DNA of 64,000 bases from Methylibium sp. Root1272. Its GTDB lineage: Bacteria; Pseudomonadota; Gammaproteobacteria; Burkholderiales; Burkholderiaceae_C. Where the stretch lies: NCBI RefSeq assembly GCF_001425905.1, contig NZ_LMDY01000012.1:591066-655065 (forward strand), in the 5' to 3' direction. Shown here piece after piece: positions 1-8,835 of this stretch. The notes under the pieces were generated by a model. It searched no databases, was not told where the DNA came from, and was given only the letters and a program-made list of their open reading frames with translations. The position numbers were made by a program, and so were the translations under genes. Within the stretch, counting starts at the first letter, position 1. Every line of letters starts with the position of its first letter.

Positions 1-319
1 GGAGCGGCAGATTGCATTGGGACGGCGCTGCGCTGCGGCGTTGCAACTGCCGGGGGACGGTGGCAGTGGTAATCACCCGTCTTGCGATTCGTGTGACAGC
101 CCTCGGCGTTCAGCCCGCCGCCGTGGGCGTGAGCCGACGCACCTGCAACAACGAGGAGACTCGAGAGAACAATCCGGCGGTGCATATCCATGTCAATTAA
201 GTAGCCCAACGCGTGCGCTTCGCCTTGAGCGACCCGGTGTGCGACCGCGCCTATCGGATGACGCGATGTGGACAGCAGAGTGCCATCAGCAAGAAGTCGA
301 GTGACTGGTATTTCAACGG
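1..319. other. No supported gene
   Basis: Short overlapping reading frames are present but none resembles a known family, none has a convincing ribosome binding site, and their composition is arginine/serine-rich as expected for chance frames in GC-rich DNA. The stretch lies downstream of the LapG-like gene, which is read toward it. I see no repeat or RNA gene here. Confidence 0.5.
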
Positions 320-964
320 CTAGTGAAGCTGCCGCGCCGTACGAGCCAGCGCCGTTCGCCACGACGAGATCCTGCTGCGGACCGGCGACAGCGGCACCGC
401 ATCAACCCGCGGCCAGATAGAAGATTGGTCGAAGCTGAAGACGGGTTGCAGGTCATCGCGGTGTGACAGCGTGACAAGCAACGGGGTGATGCAATCCAAA
501 ACCAGTGGGTCGATGAGCGGCCACTGGGCAACAACCACCATATGCGGTACTGGAGCCGCAGGGCGGTCCACGCGGCTGTGGCGTGCATACAGTAGCCGAA
601 CCCCGTTTTGTGGGCCGCCGCTCGCCAGCAGCAGGAAAAACTTGGTGATCGCAAAGTCCTCGCAGTCCCCAGCCCCGCGGGCCAGCGTTTCACAGGGTGT
701 TGACCAAATATCACCGCCAGGCGCTGACAACGGATCCGGCACGTACTCGACCCGCTGATTGACTGCGATGTTGATGAACGCGACGCGCTGCTTGATTTCC
801 AAGGCACGCGCCGCGAGCGCGAGCGCTTCGAATTCGTGCCTCGCCCGCCGTAGATTGCTAGCTGGGACCTCGCTATCTAGAGGCGCAGCGGCGGTTCTGG
901 AGATCGCTGCAGACAAGCATGCCGCCGCGCAATGGCTAACGAAGCCACGCCGACTACAGCGCAC
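320..964 (-). CDS. LapG-like transglutaminase-like cysteine proteinase (BTLCP family)
   Basis: Matches the bacterial transglutaminase-like cysteine proteinase family that includes LapG, the periplasmic protease that cleaves LapA-type adhesins under c-di-GMP control. From the GTG at 964 the protein is 214 residues. The catalytic region is clear: GAGDCEDFAITKFF with Cys101, PHMVVVA with His141 and PLVLDC with Asp157, followed by the family's DLQPVFSF segment. A hydrophobic alanine-rich N-terminus (about residues 8-27) could be a secretion signal. The frame is open upstream to an ATG at 1177, but that extension has no family resemblance and the true start is uncertain. No LapD or adhesin gene is adjacent, so the target is unknown. 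Family assignment is firm; LapG function is inference. Confidence 0.72.
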   Translation of the reverse strand: MRCSRRGFVSHCAAACLSAAISRTAAAPLDSEVPASNLRRARHEFEALALAARALEIKQRVAFINIAVNQRVEYVPDPLSAPGGDIWSTPCETLARGAGDCEDFAITKFFLLLASGGPQNGVRLLYARHSRVDRPAAPVPHMVVVAQWPLIDPLVLDCITPLLVTLSHRDDLQPVFSFDQSSIWPRVDAVPLSPVRSRISSWRTALARTARQLH

Positions 965-1244
965 GGGGCCGCGCGGACCGGCAGGCGGATACGGCAAGGC
1001 ATACACGAGGCCCTCCCTGTCGCCGACGCCTCGAGTCGCGAGCAAGACCGCCAAGACACGGGCATCAGACCCAGCCAGTGTCTGCTTCTCAAATCGCCTT
1101 GTCTCCTGTAAAGCCTTGCTAGGTCGAAACCCGAACTCACCTCGGTTGTAACAGCCATATCCTTTGAACTCTGGCAAGCAACCAGACGCATCGCACCCTC
1201 ACCTATCAATCAACAGGCAATGCATCCACCACAGGGAGACCACT

Positions 1245-1574
1245 ATGGCGGGCTACTACGCACTCAAGCGCTCCGGCACCCAATTCATGTTCAACCTCAA
1301 GGCTGGCAATCACGAGTCGATCCTGACGAGCGAACGGTATGCGACCAAGCAGGCCGCAGAGACCGGCATCGCTTCCGTCAAGTCCAATTCAGCGTCGGAC
1401 GCTAGGTATACGCGCAAGACCTCGACGAGCCAGCAACCCTACTTCGTGCTCACGGCGTCGAACGGCCAGACCATCGGGGCGAGCGAGATGTATTCATCTG
1501 CCGCCGCGATGGAGGGTGGCATCGCATCGTGCAAGGCGAATGGTCCGACTGCACCGACCAAGGACGAAACCTAG
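1245..1574 (+). CDS. YegP-family (DUF1508) protein, two tandem repeats
   Basis: A 109-residue protein with two copies of the DUF1508/YegP unit, roughly residues 12-47 (FNLKAGNHESILTSERY, then GIASVKSN) and 67-100 (FVLTASNGQTIGASEMY, then GIASCKAN). Family members are small, possibly stress-related, and of unproven biochemical role. The ATG at 1245 is chosen because AGGGAG lies just upstream and homology begins there; an in-frame ATG at 1164 adds an unrelated tail. The C-terminus is short and charged. The gene is divergent from the LapG-like gene and stands alone. Confidence 0.85.
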   Translation: MAGYYALKRSGTQFMFNLKAGNHESILTSERYATKQAAETGIASVKSNSASDARYTRKTSTSQQPYFVLTASNGQTIGASEMYSSAAAMEGGIASCKANGPTAPTKDET

Positions 1575-1852
1575 CCAGGCGTCATCGATCCTCTGGTGGG
1601 TCGCGCGCTCACCCGATTCGACGCCGCTACTGTCGCACCGAACGGCGCTCGCGTGCCGTTTAGTCCTCAGTCCCGTTCGCTATGGGCGTGCAGTTCAATA
1701 GCATTGCCTTTCAGGATTTGCCCTTGCCGTGGAATTAGCATTTAAGGTGCTCATTTTGATCGATTCCGAACCAGGGCTCTGCCCGTAGGGATCGCTGGCC
1801 CCGCGCGTGCGATGGTTGACGCCGAGCGACGGCCTTTGCTCTCGGGCCTGAT

Positions 1853-2656
1853 CTACACGATGCAGCGGTCGTGCCCCGCCGCGGCCACCTCGGGCGGTGG
1901 TTCGTCCGTGATCGCCGCAAAGCTCAGCAGGTCCGGCTCGTCCTTGCTGGTCCAGCGTGACCACAGACAGGCCACCAGCATCGGTTCCCGATCATCGGGG
2001 GTGAACTGGAGCACCACGTCCTTGCCGTCTCGGTCGACGTGCTCATAGAAGGTCTTCACGATCAGCAGCCCATGGGTGTGGCCGAACTGGCCCTTCCAGT
2101 AGCCTTCGAGGCTGTTCCTGCGGGCGTTGTAGGTGCCGGGGAACTTCTGGTCGTAGAACACCGGCTTGCCGGCCGGGCGGCACTGGTAGCGCATGGACTT
2201 GACCACGAGCTTGCCGTCCTCCGCGACGACCACTGGAGCGTAGACGCCGGGGAAGATCCGCGCGTCCCGGTCCTTGGGCTCGTGCCGTTTCAGATCCTGC
2301 AGCTTGCCCAGCATCGCATCCACCTTGTTGGAAGCGATGCGCTTGCTCTCGACGGCGGCCTTGGTCTCCTTGACCGCCAGCTTGCACTCGGCGTCTGCCA
2401 GCCGGGTGCGCTGCTTGAACAGTTCCTGCTCGTACTCGACAGTCAGCTCTGCGGCTCGCAAATCGATCAGCCGCTTGAGGTCCCGCTCGCCCTCAGTCTG
2501 CGGGTCGGTGAACAGCAGGTCCATCAGCTTCGGGATCTTGCGTCGGTCCTTGAAGGAGAAGCCGTACAGCTCGGCGAACTCCTCTATGGACATCTCGGCG
2601 CCCCAGTGTCGGACGTACTGCTTGTAGCTGTCGATGATCTGGGCCGAGTAGCACAT
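1853..2656 (-). CDS. SRAP-domain (YedK/HMCES-type) protein, C-terminus lost by a premature TAG
   Basis: SOS-response-associated peptidase family; YedK/HMCES proteins form a covalent crosslink between Cys2 and abasic sites in single-stranded DNA. Cys2 (MCYSAQ), the Asn of GTYNARR, a following Glu and the His of AAGHDRC are present. A coiled-coil-like insertion of about 80 residues (about 60-140) is shared with the intact copy at 30701-31621. At 267 residues it is about 39 shorter than that copy: the codon matching Gln after HDRCIV is TAG here. Degenerate coding resemblance continues below 1853 but in a shifted frame, so the tail is decayed and not just interrupted by one base change. The active-site residues lie before the stop, so activity is possible, but it may be a pseudogene. 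Confidence 0.82.
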   Translation of the reverse strand: MCYSAQIIDSYKQYVRHWGAEMSIEEFAELYGFSFKDRRKIPKLMDLLFTDPQTEGERDLKRLIDLRAAELTVEYEQELFKQRTRLADAECKLAVKETKAAVESKRIASNKVDAMLGKLQDLKRHEPKDRDARIFPGVYAPVVVAEDGKLVVKSMRYQCRPAGKPVFYDQKFPGTYNARRNSLEGYWKGQFGHTHGLLIVKTFYEHVDRDGKDVVLQFTPDDREPMLVACLWSRWTSKDEPDLLSFAAITDEPPPEVAAAGHDRCIV

Positions 2657-2871
2657 GGCGCCATCCTATCGCCGTGGCATTCGCAGATCGGCTGCTCCGC
2701 ATGCCAGCGGTCGGACTCCACTAGGGCGACGACGGTCGGGTCCAGATGCCCGTGTGTCTGGTACAGCTTCAGGCCGCGCTGACTGAACTCACCAGCGACC
2801 TTGAAGCCGTCCGTCAGCAGCGAGTACTCGGTCGCGAAGTCCTCGGCCCATACGCTCTGCAACTTGTTCAT
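2584..2871 (-). CDS. Small hypothetical protein, member of a three-copy local family
   Basis: Up to 95 residues. Its first 55 residues share a pattern with two other small proteins in this window (3291-3593 and 33943-34173): WAE, FA, a Tyr, a Gly, then RG, LY, H, HL-P, VA and E in the same order. The function is unknown; I recognise no domain and no membrane segment. The gene runs into the start of the SRAP gene (ATG at 2656), overlapping it by about 70 bases, which suggests translation coupling or that the last part of the frame is not meaningful. Recurrence of the family next to SRAP and SOS genes is the main clue to context. Confidence 0.5.
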   Translation of the reverse strand: MNKLQSVWAEDFATEYSLLTDGFKVAGEFSQRGLKLYQTHGHLDPTVVALVESDRWHAEQPICECHGDRMAPCATRPRSSTATSSTSDTGAPRCP

Positions 2872-3037
2872 GGCTGATTCTGTCGATCATGGAGCACGCC
2901 GTGGAAGCCAAGCTGCCATCAATTGACATACGTCAACGCCCAGGCGTCCATAGATCATGTGGGGCCTTCACATTGCCAGCGCTGCATCACATTACGCTGC
3001 CTGTCAGCCTCACGTTGAGGCAGCAGAGGCGGATGCG

Positions 3038-3310
3038 ATGTTCACCAAGCGGCGGCTCAGCAGTGCGGGTTACCTGACTCTTCAACGGCAGTGCCAGGCC
3101 TGTGGCTTTGCCGTTGGGGCGGTGGTTGCCCTGGCGCTGACGTACTTCGCAGCTTGGATGCCTAAGCCGGCGGTTCAGTTCACGTCGTGGCTGATCTCGG
3201 TCGCGGTGGTGGGAACCATCGGATCGATCGCTGGTTGCTACTTGGCCGACTTCCTGGCCGATGATGAGACGATGATCACTCCGCCGGTGGTCAGCGAGCC
3301 CGCAGACTGA
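3038..3310 (+). CDS. Small two-helix membrane protein, hypothetical
   Basis: A 90-residue protein from the ATG at 3038 (purine-rich AGAGGCGGA just upstream). It has a basic N-terminus (MFTKRRL) and two hydrophobic segments, roughly residues 25-42 (VGAVVALALTYFAAW) and 51-72, followed by an acidic tail (ADDETM). This is consistent with a small inner-membrane protein. I recognise no family. Its end overlaps by about 20 bases the end of the convergent gene at 3291-3593. Confidence 0.5.
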   Translation: MFTKRRLSSAGYLTLQRQCQACGFAVGAVVALALTYFAAWMPKPAVQFTSWLISVAVVGTIGSIAGCYLADFLADDETMITPPVVSEPAD

Positions 3311-3593
3311 TGCGCGTCGATCTGGTCGGCGGCCGTGCGTGGGTCACCACGCCGTAGCGGCTCTCCGCAGCGGCCACGGTCATCGGATTCAGGTGACGGT
3401 GCGCCGAGTACAGCAGCCGGCCACGGGCCACCAAGTCAACCCATCGGCCAGCGCCTGCGAGGTGCAGGTAGTATCGGGCGAACATCTCGGCCCAGGCTGA
3501 GCGATCTAGGAAGTCCACCGGGCCATTCTGCAGATGGCGCAGAGCGGCGCCATCCCCAAAGGGTGTGCGACTGTGCTCGTGACCATAGAGCAT
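3291..3593 (-). CDS. Small hypothetical protein beside a LexA box (three-copy local family)
   Basis: A 100-residue protein from the ATG at 3593. The core (about residues 20-75) is WAEMFARYYLHLAG, then GRLLYSAHRHLNPMTVAAAE, nearly identical to the protein at 33943-34173 and more distantly like 2584-2871. At DNA level 3355-3525 and 33990-34155 are clearly duplicated sequence. No known domain. Its start lies about 35 bases from the LexA palindrome at 3628-3647, which sits between it and umuD, so both divergent genes may be SOS-induced. The frame is open farther upstream but that part overlaps the operator. Confidence 0.6.
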   Translation of the reverse strand: MLYGHEHSRTPFGDGAALRHLQNGPVDFLDRSAWAEMFARYYLHLAGAGRWVDLVARGRLLYSAHRHLNPMTVAAAESRYGVVTHARPPTRSTRISLRAR

Positions 3594-3627
3594 GGGTGAC
3601 GGCGTCCCTCGTTGTGCGTGCGGTATA

Positions 3628-3647
3628 TACTGTATGTACATACAGTA
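3628..3647. promoter_or_regulatory. LexA (SOS) box upstream of umuD
   Basis: TACTGTATGTACATACAGTA is a perfect 20-base palindrome fitting the proteobacterial LexA consensus CTGT-N8-ACAG. It lies between the divergent gene at 3593 and umuD at about 3680, positioned to repress both. Regulation is inferred from the consensus; lexA itself is not in the window. Confidence 0.9.
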
Positions 3648-3679
3648 CGCACCTCCCCGGCAGCCTGCGCGCCCAGGCC

Positions 3680-4054
3680 GTGCACGGCAGCGTCCAGGCC
3701 GGCTTCGCCTCACCGGCCGAGGACCACGCCGCCAAGCGCATCGACGTGCTCGAGCACCTGGTCAAGCACCCCCAGGCCACCTTCCAGATGAAGGTGCGCG
3801 GCGAATCGATGCGCGACGCCGGCATCGCCGACGGCGACATGCTGATCGTCGACCGTGCCATCCCCCCGCGCTCCGGCCACGTCGTCGTCGCCGTCGTCGA
3901 CAGCGAGTTCACCGTCAAGACCTACTGGAAGCGGGCCGGCCGGGTCAAGCTCAAGGCCGCCAACCCCACCTATCCCGACATCGAGCCCAAGGACGGCCAG
4001 ACCGTCGAAGTCTGGGGTGTCGTGGTCGCCACCATCAAGCGCATGCCCCTGTGA
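3680..4054 (+). CDS. umuD: UmuD-like translesion polymerase accessory protein
   Basis: UmuD family: RecA-stimulated self-cleavage removes the N-terminal arm and the product partners UmuC in DNA polymerase V. Visible features are the cleavage-site region VQAGFASPAED (Ala-Gly in place of E. coli Cys-Gly), the catalytic serine in RGESMRDAGI (Ser43) and the lysine in EFTVKTYWK (Lys80), about 124 residues from the GTG at 3680. The frame is open to 3335 without a good ATG; the usual 10-20 residue N-terminal arm is short or missing, so the start is uncertain. The LexA box lies about 30 bases upstream of the chosen start. umuC follows after 15 bases but is broken, so this UmuD has no intact partner in the window. 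Confidence 0.8.
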   Translation: MHGSVQAGFASPAEDHAAKRIDVLEHLVKHPQATFQMKVRGESMRDAGIADGDMLIVDRAIPPRSGHVVVAVVDSEFTVKTYWKRAGRVKLKAANPTYPDIEPKDGQTVEVWGVVVATIKRMPL

Positions 4055-4069
4055 GGCCGGACACCGACC

Positions 4070-4462
4070 ATGGGCAGTCTCTACGCGCTGGTCGACGGCA
4101 ACAACTTCTACGTCTCGTGCGAGCGCGTCTTCCGGCCTGACCTGGTCGGCCGCCCGGTGGTCGTGCTGTCGAACAACGACGGCTGCGCAGTGGCCCGCTC
4201 CAACGAGGCCAAGGCCCTGGGGGTGAGGATGGCCGTGCCGTGGTTCCAGATCCGCCACCTGGCCGAGTCCCACGGTCTGGTTGCCCTGTCGAGCAACTAC
4301 GCCCTCTACGGCGACATGAGCGAGCGGATGATGTCCCTGGCCGCCGGCCTGGGGCCGGGCCAGGAGATCTACAGCATCGACGAATCCTTCATCGACCTCA
4401 GCGGCGTGCGCGGCGAGTCGGTTGAAAAGATGCTCCACGCTGCATGCGGGGGCGAACTCTAG
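4070..4462 (+). pseudogene. umuC: umuC, 5' fragment (interrupted by an inserted block)
   Basis: Y-family polymerase V catalytic subunit, normally about 420 residues. Only about 115 residues match: the first catalytic segment VDGNNFYVSCERVF (Asp9), SNNDGC, and YSIDESFIDLSGVR with Asp104 and Glu105. From about base 4415 similarity stops and the frame ends in an unrelated ESVEKMLHAACGGEL tail. The 3' part of umuC is found at 16880-17479, so a block of about 12.4 kb now separates the two pieces and roughly 120 residues of the middle are missing. The palm acidic residues are here but the rest of the polymerase is not, so the product cannot be a working polymerase. Confidence 0.9.
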
Positions 4463-4596
4463 GCGAATAACGCTTGGTGAGAAGTGGCTTGTCGCCGCGC
4501 AGACGAAGACCGCGAGATCCCGTCCGGGATGGCAACCAGCTAGCGATCTCGGGCGGCTTCGGTGAAATCCCTAATGCTGCTCAGATTGCGGGCGCA

Positions 4597-4635
4597 TATG
4601 ATCATCAATGATCGTTATTGAACGTATGTGATCGT
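4597..4635. promoter_or_regulatory. Candidate DeoR-type operator: helically phased repeats upstream of the ABC operon
   Basis: Four related hexamers begin exactly 10 bases apart: ATGATC (4598), ATGATC (4608), TTGAAC (4618) and GTGATC (4628), each followed by GT or AT. The ABC transporter ATPase begins at 4667. The same 10-base-phased GATC/GAAC pattern occurs before the porin (16651-16720) and the deoR-type gene (12307-12336). Several DeoR-family repressors bind tandem repeats spaced by one helical turn, so I infer this is the local repressor's site. Confidence 0.6.
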
Positions 4636-4666
4636 TTTAGGGCACCAGAGTTGATCAAGGACCACC

Positions 4667-5827
4667 GTGGCAAGCATCGCGATCGAAAAAGTCAAACGCA
4701 GCTATGGCGCGACCGCCGTGCTGAAGGAAGTCAATCTGAACGTGGCGGATGGCGAGTTCATCTCCTTGCTCGGTCCCTCTGGTTGCGGCAAGTCGACGCT
4801 GTTGCGGTTGATCGCGGGTCTCGACTTTCCTGACCAGGGAAAGATTTTGCTGGATGACAAGGACATCACTGGTCTGGCGGCGCGCGCGCGAGATATCGCG
4901 ATGGTTTTCCAGAACTATGCGCTTTACCCGCACATGACCACGGAACAGAACATCGCTGTCCCGTTGGAGCAGCGTCAGCTCTCGAGCGCCCAGCGTCTCC
5001 CCGTGATTGGGCAGTTGTTCCCCGAGGCACGTCGGATCAAGCAGGGCATTGCCGAACAAGTCCGAAGGGCCGCAGCAGCCACATCGATCGAGCACCTTCT
5101 GGATCGACGGCCGTCTCAGCTTTCCGGCGGTCAACGGCAGCGCGTCGCGCTGGCACGGGCGATCGTTCGCAACCCCAAGGCCTTCCTATTCGACGAGCCG
5201 CTTTCCAACCTGGATGCGCACCTGCGCGTTCAGGTTCGGGACGAGATCGCTTCGCTCCATCAGAAGCTGGGCACGACATTTATCTACGTGACCCACGATC
5301 AGGAGGAGGCGATGGCCTTGTCCGATCGGATCGCCTTGATGAAGGACGGCGCGATCCTGCAGATCGCGACGCCTGAAGAACTCTACTCGCGGCCTGCCTC
5401 CGTCGACGTAGCCATGTTCATCGGCCAGCCGCAGATGAACTTGCTCGGTGGGCGGATTGACGGAGACGGGCAGCTGACCATCGAAGGCGTGCCCCAGCCG
5501 ATCTGGATCAGCGGGCGGCGCAACGAAGACTGCCGCGTCGGGGTCCGACCCACGGAATTCACGGTGACCACAGCCGCTCGGGCGTCTTCCATCCGGACAG
5601 TCATGCAGCAGCGCCAGTACATCGGCGGAGCAGAGCTGTGGAACTTGACAACGCCGTACGGGACGCCTGTCAAAGCGCATGTTCCCGATCGAATTGCCAA
5701 GGAGGCATCGAAGGAAATCTTCCTGAACGTTGGCGGCCAAGACGTGCACGTCTTCTCGAAAGACGGGCGCAGAGTTACCAGTGAGCTGGCGACTGCGGAC
5801 GAACGGCCTCAGCCGGTGGTGGGCTAA
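4667..5827 (+). CDS. ABC importer ATP-binding protein, UgpC/MalK type
   Basis: 386 residues from the GTG at 4667 (AAGGA upstream). Walker A GPSGCGKST (36-44), Q-loop Gln82, signature LSGGQ (152-156), Walker B FLFDEP (173-178) and H-loop His210 are all present, followed by a C-terminal OB-fold regulatory region typical of carbohydrate/glycerophosphodiester importers. A segment of about 15-20 residues in the helical region (about 105-128) lengthens it relative to MalK. It energises the two permeases directly downstream; the next gene starts at the base after its stop. First gene of a tight operon that ends with soluble phosphodiester-degrading enzymes, which points to a phosphorylated substrate more than a plain sugar. 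Confidence 0.93.
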   Translation: MASIAIEKVKRSYGATAVLKEVNLNVADGEFISLLGPSGCGKSTLLRLIAGLDFPDQGKILLDDKDITGLAARARDIAMVFQNYALYPHMTTEQNIAVPLEQRQLSSAQRLPVIGQLFPEARRIKQGIAEQVRRAAAATSIEHLLDRRPSQLSGGQRQRVALARAIVRNPKAFLFDEPLSNLDAHLRVQVRDEIASLHQKLGTTFIYVTHDQEEAMALSDRIALMKDGAILQIATPEELYSRPASVDVAMFIGQPQMNLLGGRIDGDGQLTIEGVPQPIWISGRRNEDCRVGVRPTEFTVTTAARASSIRTVMQQRQYIGGAELWNLTTPYGTPVKAHVPDRIAKEASKEIFLNVGGQDVHVFSKDGRRVTSELATADERPQPVVG

Positions 5828-6709
5828 GTGGCCAAAAGCAATCAAGCCCGCCTGCCGCTGCTGCCCTTGATGGGCCCAGCCCTCGTCGGGCTGTGCGCAC
5901 TGTTGTATGCGCCGGCCTTCGTCACTTTCCTCTTGTCCCTGACTGACTGGCAGCTCGGCGGCAGTGACTTTCAGTGGGTCGGAGCAAAAAACTACCTGAG
6001 TATTCTCGACGATGAGGACTTCAGGAGCGCGTTCAAGAACACGATCCAGTACATCGCAGTGGTCGTGCCTACCGCGATATCGCTGGGGCTGTTCTTCGCC
6101 ATTCTGATCGAGTCGAACAAGGCTGGGCGAGCGTTCTATCGGGCGGCGATCTTTCTGCCGGTGGCTTCGACACTTGTCGCCATGAGCGTCGTGTGGCAAT
6201 TCATGCTGCACCCGACCGCCGGGATCATCAACAAGATCGTCATGCTCCTGGGCGCTTCTCCGAAGAACTGGCTGGGTGACACCGACACCGTCATGTGGGC
6301 CATCTGCGCCATCGGCATCTGGGAGATGACCGGTCTGGCACTCGTGCTTTTCATGGCCGGTCTGCAGGCAATTCCAAAGGAACTGTACGAAGCTGGGCAG
6401 TTGGATGGAATTTGCACCCAACGCGAGAAGTTCCAGAGGATCACCTTCCCGTTGCTCGGTCACACGACCTTCTTCGTCATAACTTACTGCGCAATTCGCG
6501 CGTTCCAAGTGTTCGATACGGTCCAAGTCTTGACCAAAGGGGGGCCGAACAAGGCGTCCGAGGTGATGCTGCACCTCATTTACACGGAAGGATTCCAGTA
6601 TTTCAGGACGGGGTATGCAAGCGCCTTGGTCGTCATCTATATAGCGACCATTCTTTTGTTCACGGTGGTCAAGATCAGCTTCACAAGGCGCCTGGCAAAG
6701 GCCTATTGA
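5828..6709 (+). CDS. ABC importer permease, UgpA/MalF type
   Basis: 293 residues with six hydrophobic segments, beginning about residue 10 (LLPLMGPALVGLCALLY). The binding-protein-dependent transport EAA loop is at about residues 190-215 (ELYEAGQLDGICTQREKFQ), the contact site for the ATPase. It starts with GTG immediately after the ATPase stop codon, so translation is probably coupled. The partner permease follows one base after its stop. Inner-membrane half of the importer channel. Confidence 0.92.
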   Translation: MAKSNQARLPLLPLMGPALVGLCALLYAPAFVTFLLSLTDWQLGGSDFQWVGAKNYLSILDDEDFRSAFKNTIQYIAVVVPTAISLGLFFAILIESNKAGRAFYRAAIFLPVASTLVAMSVVWQFMLHPTAGIINKIVMLLGASPKNWLGDTDTVMWAICAIGIWEMTGLALVLFMAGLQAIPKELYEAGQLDGICTQREKFQRITFPLLGHTTFFVITYCAIRAFQVFDTVQVLTKGGPNKASEVMLHLIYTEGFQYFRTGYASALVVIYIATILLFTVVKISFTRRLAKAY

Positions 6710-6710
6710 C

Positions 6711-7544
6711 ATGGTTTCCAGACTCAATGTTCACCAGCTGCTGCGGCACGTGATCCTCGCCTCCGCATCTTTGATTTATCTGTTTCCTTTCCTCTGGATG
6801 TTCCTGACAAGCTTCAAGACGCAGACAGATATTTTCAGCGCCGAGCTTTCCATACTTCCGACTGTCTGGACGCTCGAGAACTATCGCGAGGCCCTGACCC
6901 GGGTGCCGATGTTGCGCTACCTCGGGAACGGCCTGATCGTGTGCCTTGGGATCTTTGCGATGCAAGTGATCTTCTGCGTCCCATGTGCCTACGCACTTGC
7001 CAAGGGTCGGTTCAGAGGACGGGATGGCCTCTTCAAGGCGATCGTTCTCGCCCTGATGATTCCCTATGCGATTACCGCAATCCCCTTGTATATCGCGTTC
7101 TACAAAATCGGATTGTTGAACTCATACGCGGCGCTGATCATTCCGTTCGTGTCGTCAGCGTTCGGAATTTTCTTGCTGCGACAGCACTTCGTGGGCGTGC
7201 CGGACGATCTGATTAACGCCGCCAGGCTGGATGGCATCGGGGAGTACCGGATCGTCTGGAAGATCATGCTTCCGACGGCGATCCCCGCGATCTCGGCCTT
7301 CTTCATTTTCTCATTCGTCACGCATTGGAACGACTACATGTGGCCGTTGCTGGTTATCACGGATCCGGCCTTGGCGACGCCGCCGCTGGGAATCATCTTC
7401 TTCCGAACTGAGGAAGTGGGAAGCGTGCAGTTCGGGCCACTGATGGCGGCGGCCGTCCTCATCACGTCACCACTGATCGCAGTGTTTCTGTTCGCGCAGC
7501 GCAAGTTCATCGAAGGCATGACTCTGGCCGGGATGAAGGGCTGA
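6711..7544 (+). CDS. ABC importer permease, UgpE/MalG type
   Basis: 277 residues, six predicted membrane segments, with the EAA loop near residues 163-190 (DDLINAARLDGIGEYRIVWK). The N-terminal segment LIYLFPFLWMFLTSFK is typical of MalG/UgpE proteins. It forms the heterodimeric channel with the preceding permease and is followed after 21 bases by the substrate-binding protein, which has its own AAGGAG ribosome binding site. Confidence 0.92.
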   Translation: MVSRLNVHQLLRHVILASASLIYLFPFLWMFLTSFKTQTDIFSAELSILPTVWTLENYREALTRVPMLRYLGNGLIVCLGIFAMQVIFCVPCAYALAKGRFRGRDGLFKAIVLALMIPYAITAIPLYIAFYKIGLLNSYAALIIPFVSSAFGIFLLRQHFVGVPDDLINAARLDGIGEYRIVWKIMLPTAIPAISAFFIFSFVTHWNDYMWPLLVITDPALATPPLGIIFFRTEEVGSVQFGPLMAAAVLITSPLIAVFLFAQRKFIEGMTLAGMKG

Positions 7545-7565
7545 TAACTACACAAGGAGACAAGT

Positions 7566-8822
7566 ATGAAAAAACTCTATCGCGTGGGTGTTGCACTGCT
7601 GTTGGCCCATGGTGCGGCCGACGCTGCAACAACGGAACTGGTCGTCGACTATCCGTATCCTGGGATCTTCAAGACGTTGCAAGAGGACCTTGCCAATCGA
7701 TTTACCAAGGCGAATCCGGACGTGTCGATCAAGTTCACTGCGCCGGCGACAGATTACGAGCAGGCGAATCAACGCGTTCTTCTGCAAGCCGTGACCGGTC
7801 AAACCCCTGACATCACCTTCCAGGGGCTGAACCGACAACGCGTCCTGATCGACAAGGGCATTCCCGTCGATCTGACACCGTTGGCGGCGTCGGATGCTGA
7901 GTACGCCGGTCTGGGACTGAACCAGAACTTGTTGAAGATCGGTCAGTTCTCCAACAAGCAATACGGTCTACCGTTCTCGATCTCGACGCCGATCGTCTAC
8001 ATCAATACCGATCTGATTCGTCGCGCCGGTGGAGATCCCGCCAGTTTGCCAGGCGACTGGGATGGCCTGTTCGCGCTCGCTGCCAAGGTGAACGCGCTCG
8101 GCGGTGGCGTCCGGGGCTTCCATTACGACTGGGACATCAGCGGCAACTGGCTTTGGCAAGCCCTGGTCTACTCGCACGGCGGAGTGATGGCCAGCGCCGA
8201 CGAGCGACGAGTGCAGTTCGGCGACCCTGCCGGACAGGCCGCCATCAAACGACTCGGCGAGATGAGGTCGGTGGCGGGAATGAAAGACGTGCCCTACACC
8301 GTCTCGGTCCAGGACTTCATCGCCGGAAACCTGGGCATCTGGGTACAGACGACGGCGTTCTTGGGCAACGTGACTCGCCAGGTCGGCGACAAGTTCGCGT
8401 TCAAGACGGTTGCCTACCCGCTTGGTGTCTCGGGCGGAAAAGTGCCGGCGGGCGGCAATGTCGCCATGATGCTCACCAAGGATCCACAGAAGCAGAAGGC
8501 AGCGTGGCGGTACCTGAAGTTCTTGGCCAGCCCCGAGGCGGCGACGCTGATGGTGAAGACGACAGGCTACTTCCCCGCCAACGATACGGCCATCACCAAG
8601 CAAGAGTTTCTCGCGGACTTCTACAAATCGAACGAGAACTATCGAACAGCGCTGAAGCAGTTGAACTACGTGGCGACCTGGTATGCGTTTCCCGGTCAGA
8701 ACGGTTTGAAGATCACTGATGTCATCCAGGACGGCCTCCACTCGGTGGTCGCCGGTCGTGCGGCGCCTGATGTCGCGCTCAACGAGATCGTAGAGAAGAC
8801 GCAGAAGCTGCTGGATCGATGA
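7566..8822 (+). CDS. ABC importer substrate-binding protein, UgpB-like
   Basis: 418 residues with a Sec signal peptide (about 1-21, MKKLYRVGVALLLAHGAADA) and the extracellular solute-binding protein family 1 fold. Internal landmarks include QTPDITFQGLNRQ, PFSISTPIVYINTDLIRRAGGDP and the C-terminal KFLASPEAATLMVKTTGYFPAND. The family binds sugars, glycerol-3-phosphate and glycerophosphodiesters. Specificity cannot be read from sequence here; the neighbouring phosphodiesterase and phosphatase argue for a phosphodiester such as glycerophosphocholine. Unusually the binding protein is the fourth gene of the operon rather than the first. Confidence 0.9.
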   Translation: MKKLYRVGVALLLAHGAADAATTELVVDYPYPGIFKTLQEDLANRFTKANPDVSIKFTAPATDYEQANQRVLLQAVTGQTPDITFQGLNRQRVLIDKGIPVDLTPLAASDAEYAGLGLNQNLLKIGQFSNKQYGLPFSISTPIVYINTDLIRRAGGDPASLPGDWDGLFALAAKVNALGGGVRGFHYDWDISGNWLWQALVYSHGGVMASADERRVQFGDPAGQAAIKRLGEMRSVAGMKDVPYTVSVQDFIAGNLGIWVQTTAFLGNVTRQVGDKFAFKTVAYPLGVSGGKVPAGGNVAMMLTKDPQKQKAAWRYLKFLASPEAATLMVKTTGYFPANDTAITKQEFLADFYKSNENYRTALKQLNYVATWYAFPGQNGLKITDVIQDGLHSVVAGRAAPDVALNEIVEKTQKLLDR

Positions 8823-8835
8823 ATCGAGAACGACC

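Noticed and set aside
12..304. Two overlapping frames at the left edge
   Set aside because: Serine/arginine-rich, no homology impression, no start signals.
4463..4596. A readable frame GGFGEIPNAAQIAGAYDH and a small inverted repeat ATCCCG/CGGGAT after the truncated umuC
   Set aside because: Too short and not similar to any transposase or IS end I know; may be left-over flank of the inserted block but not supportable.
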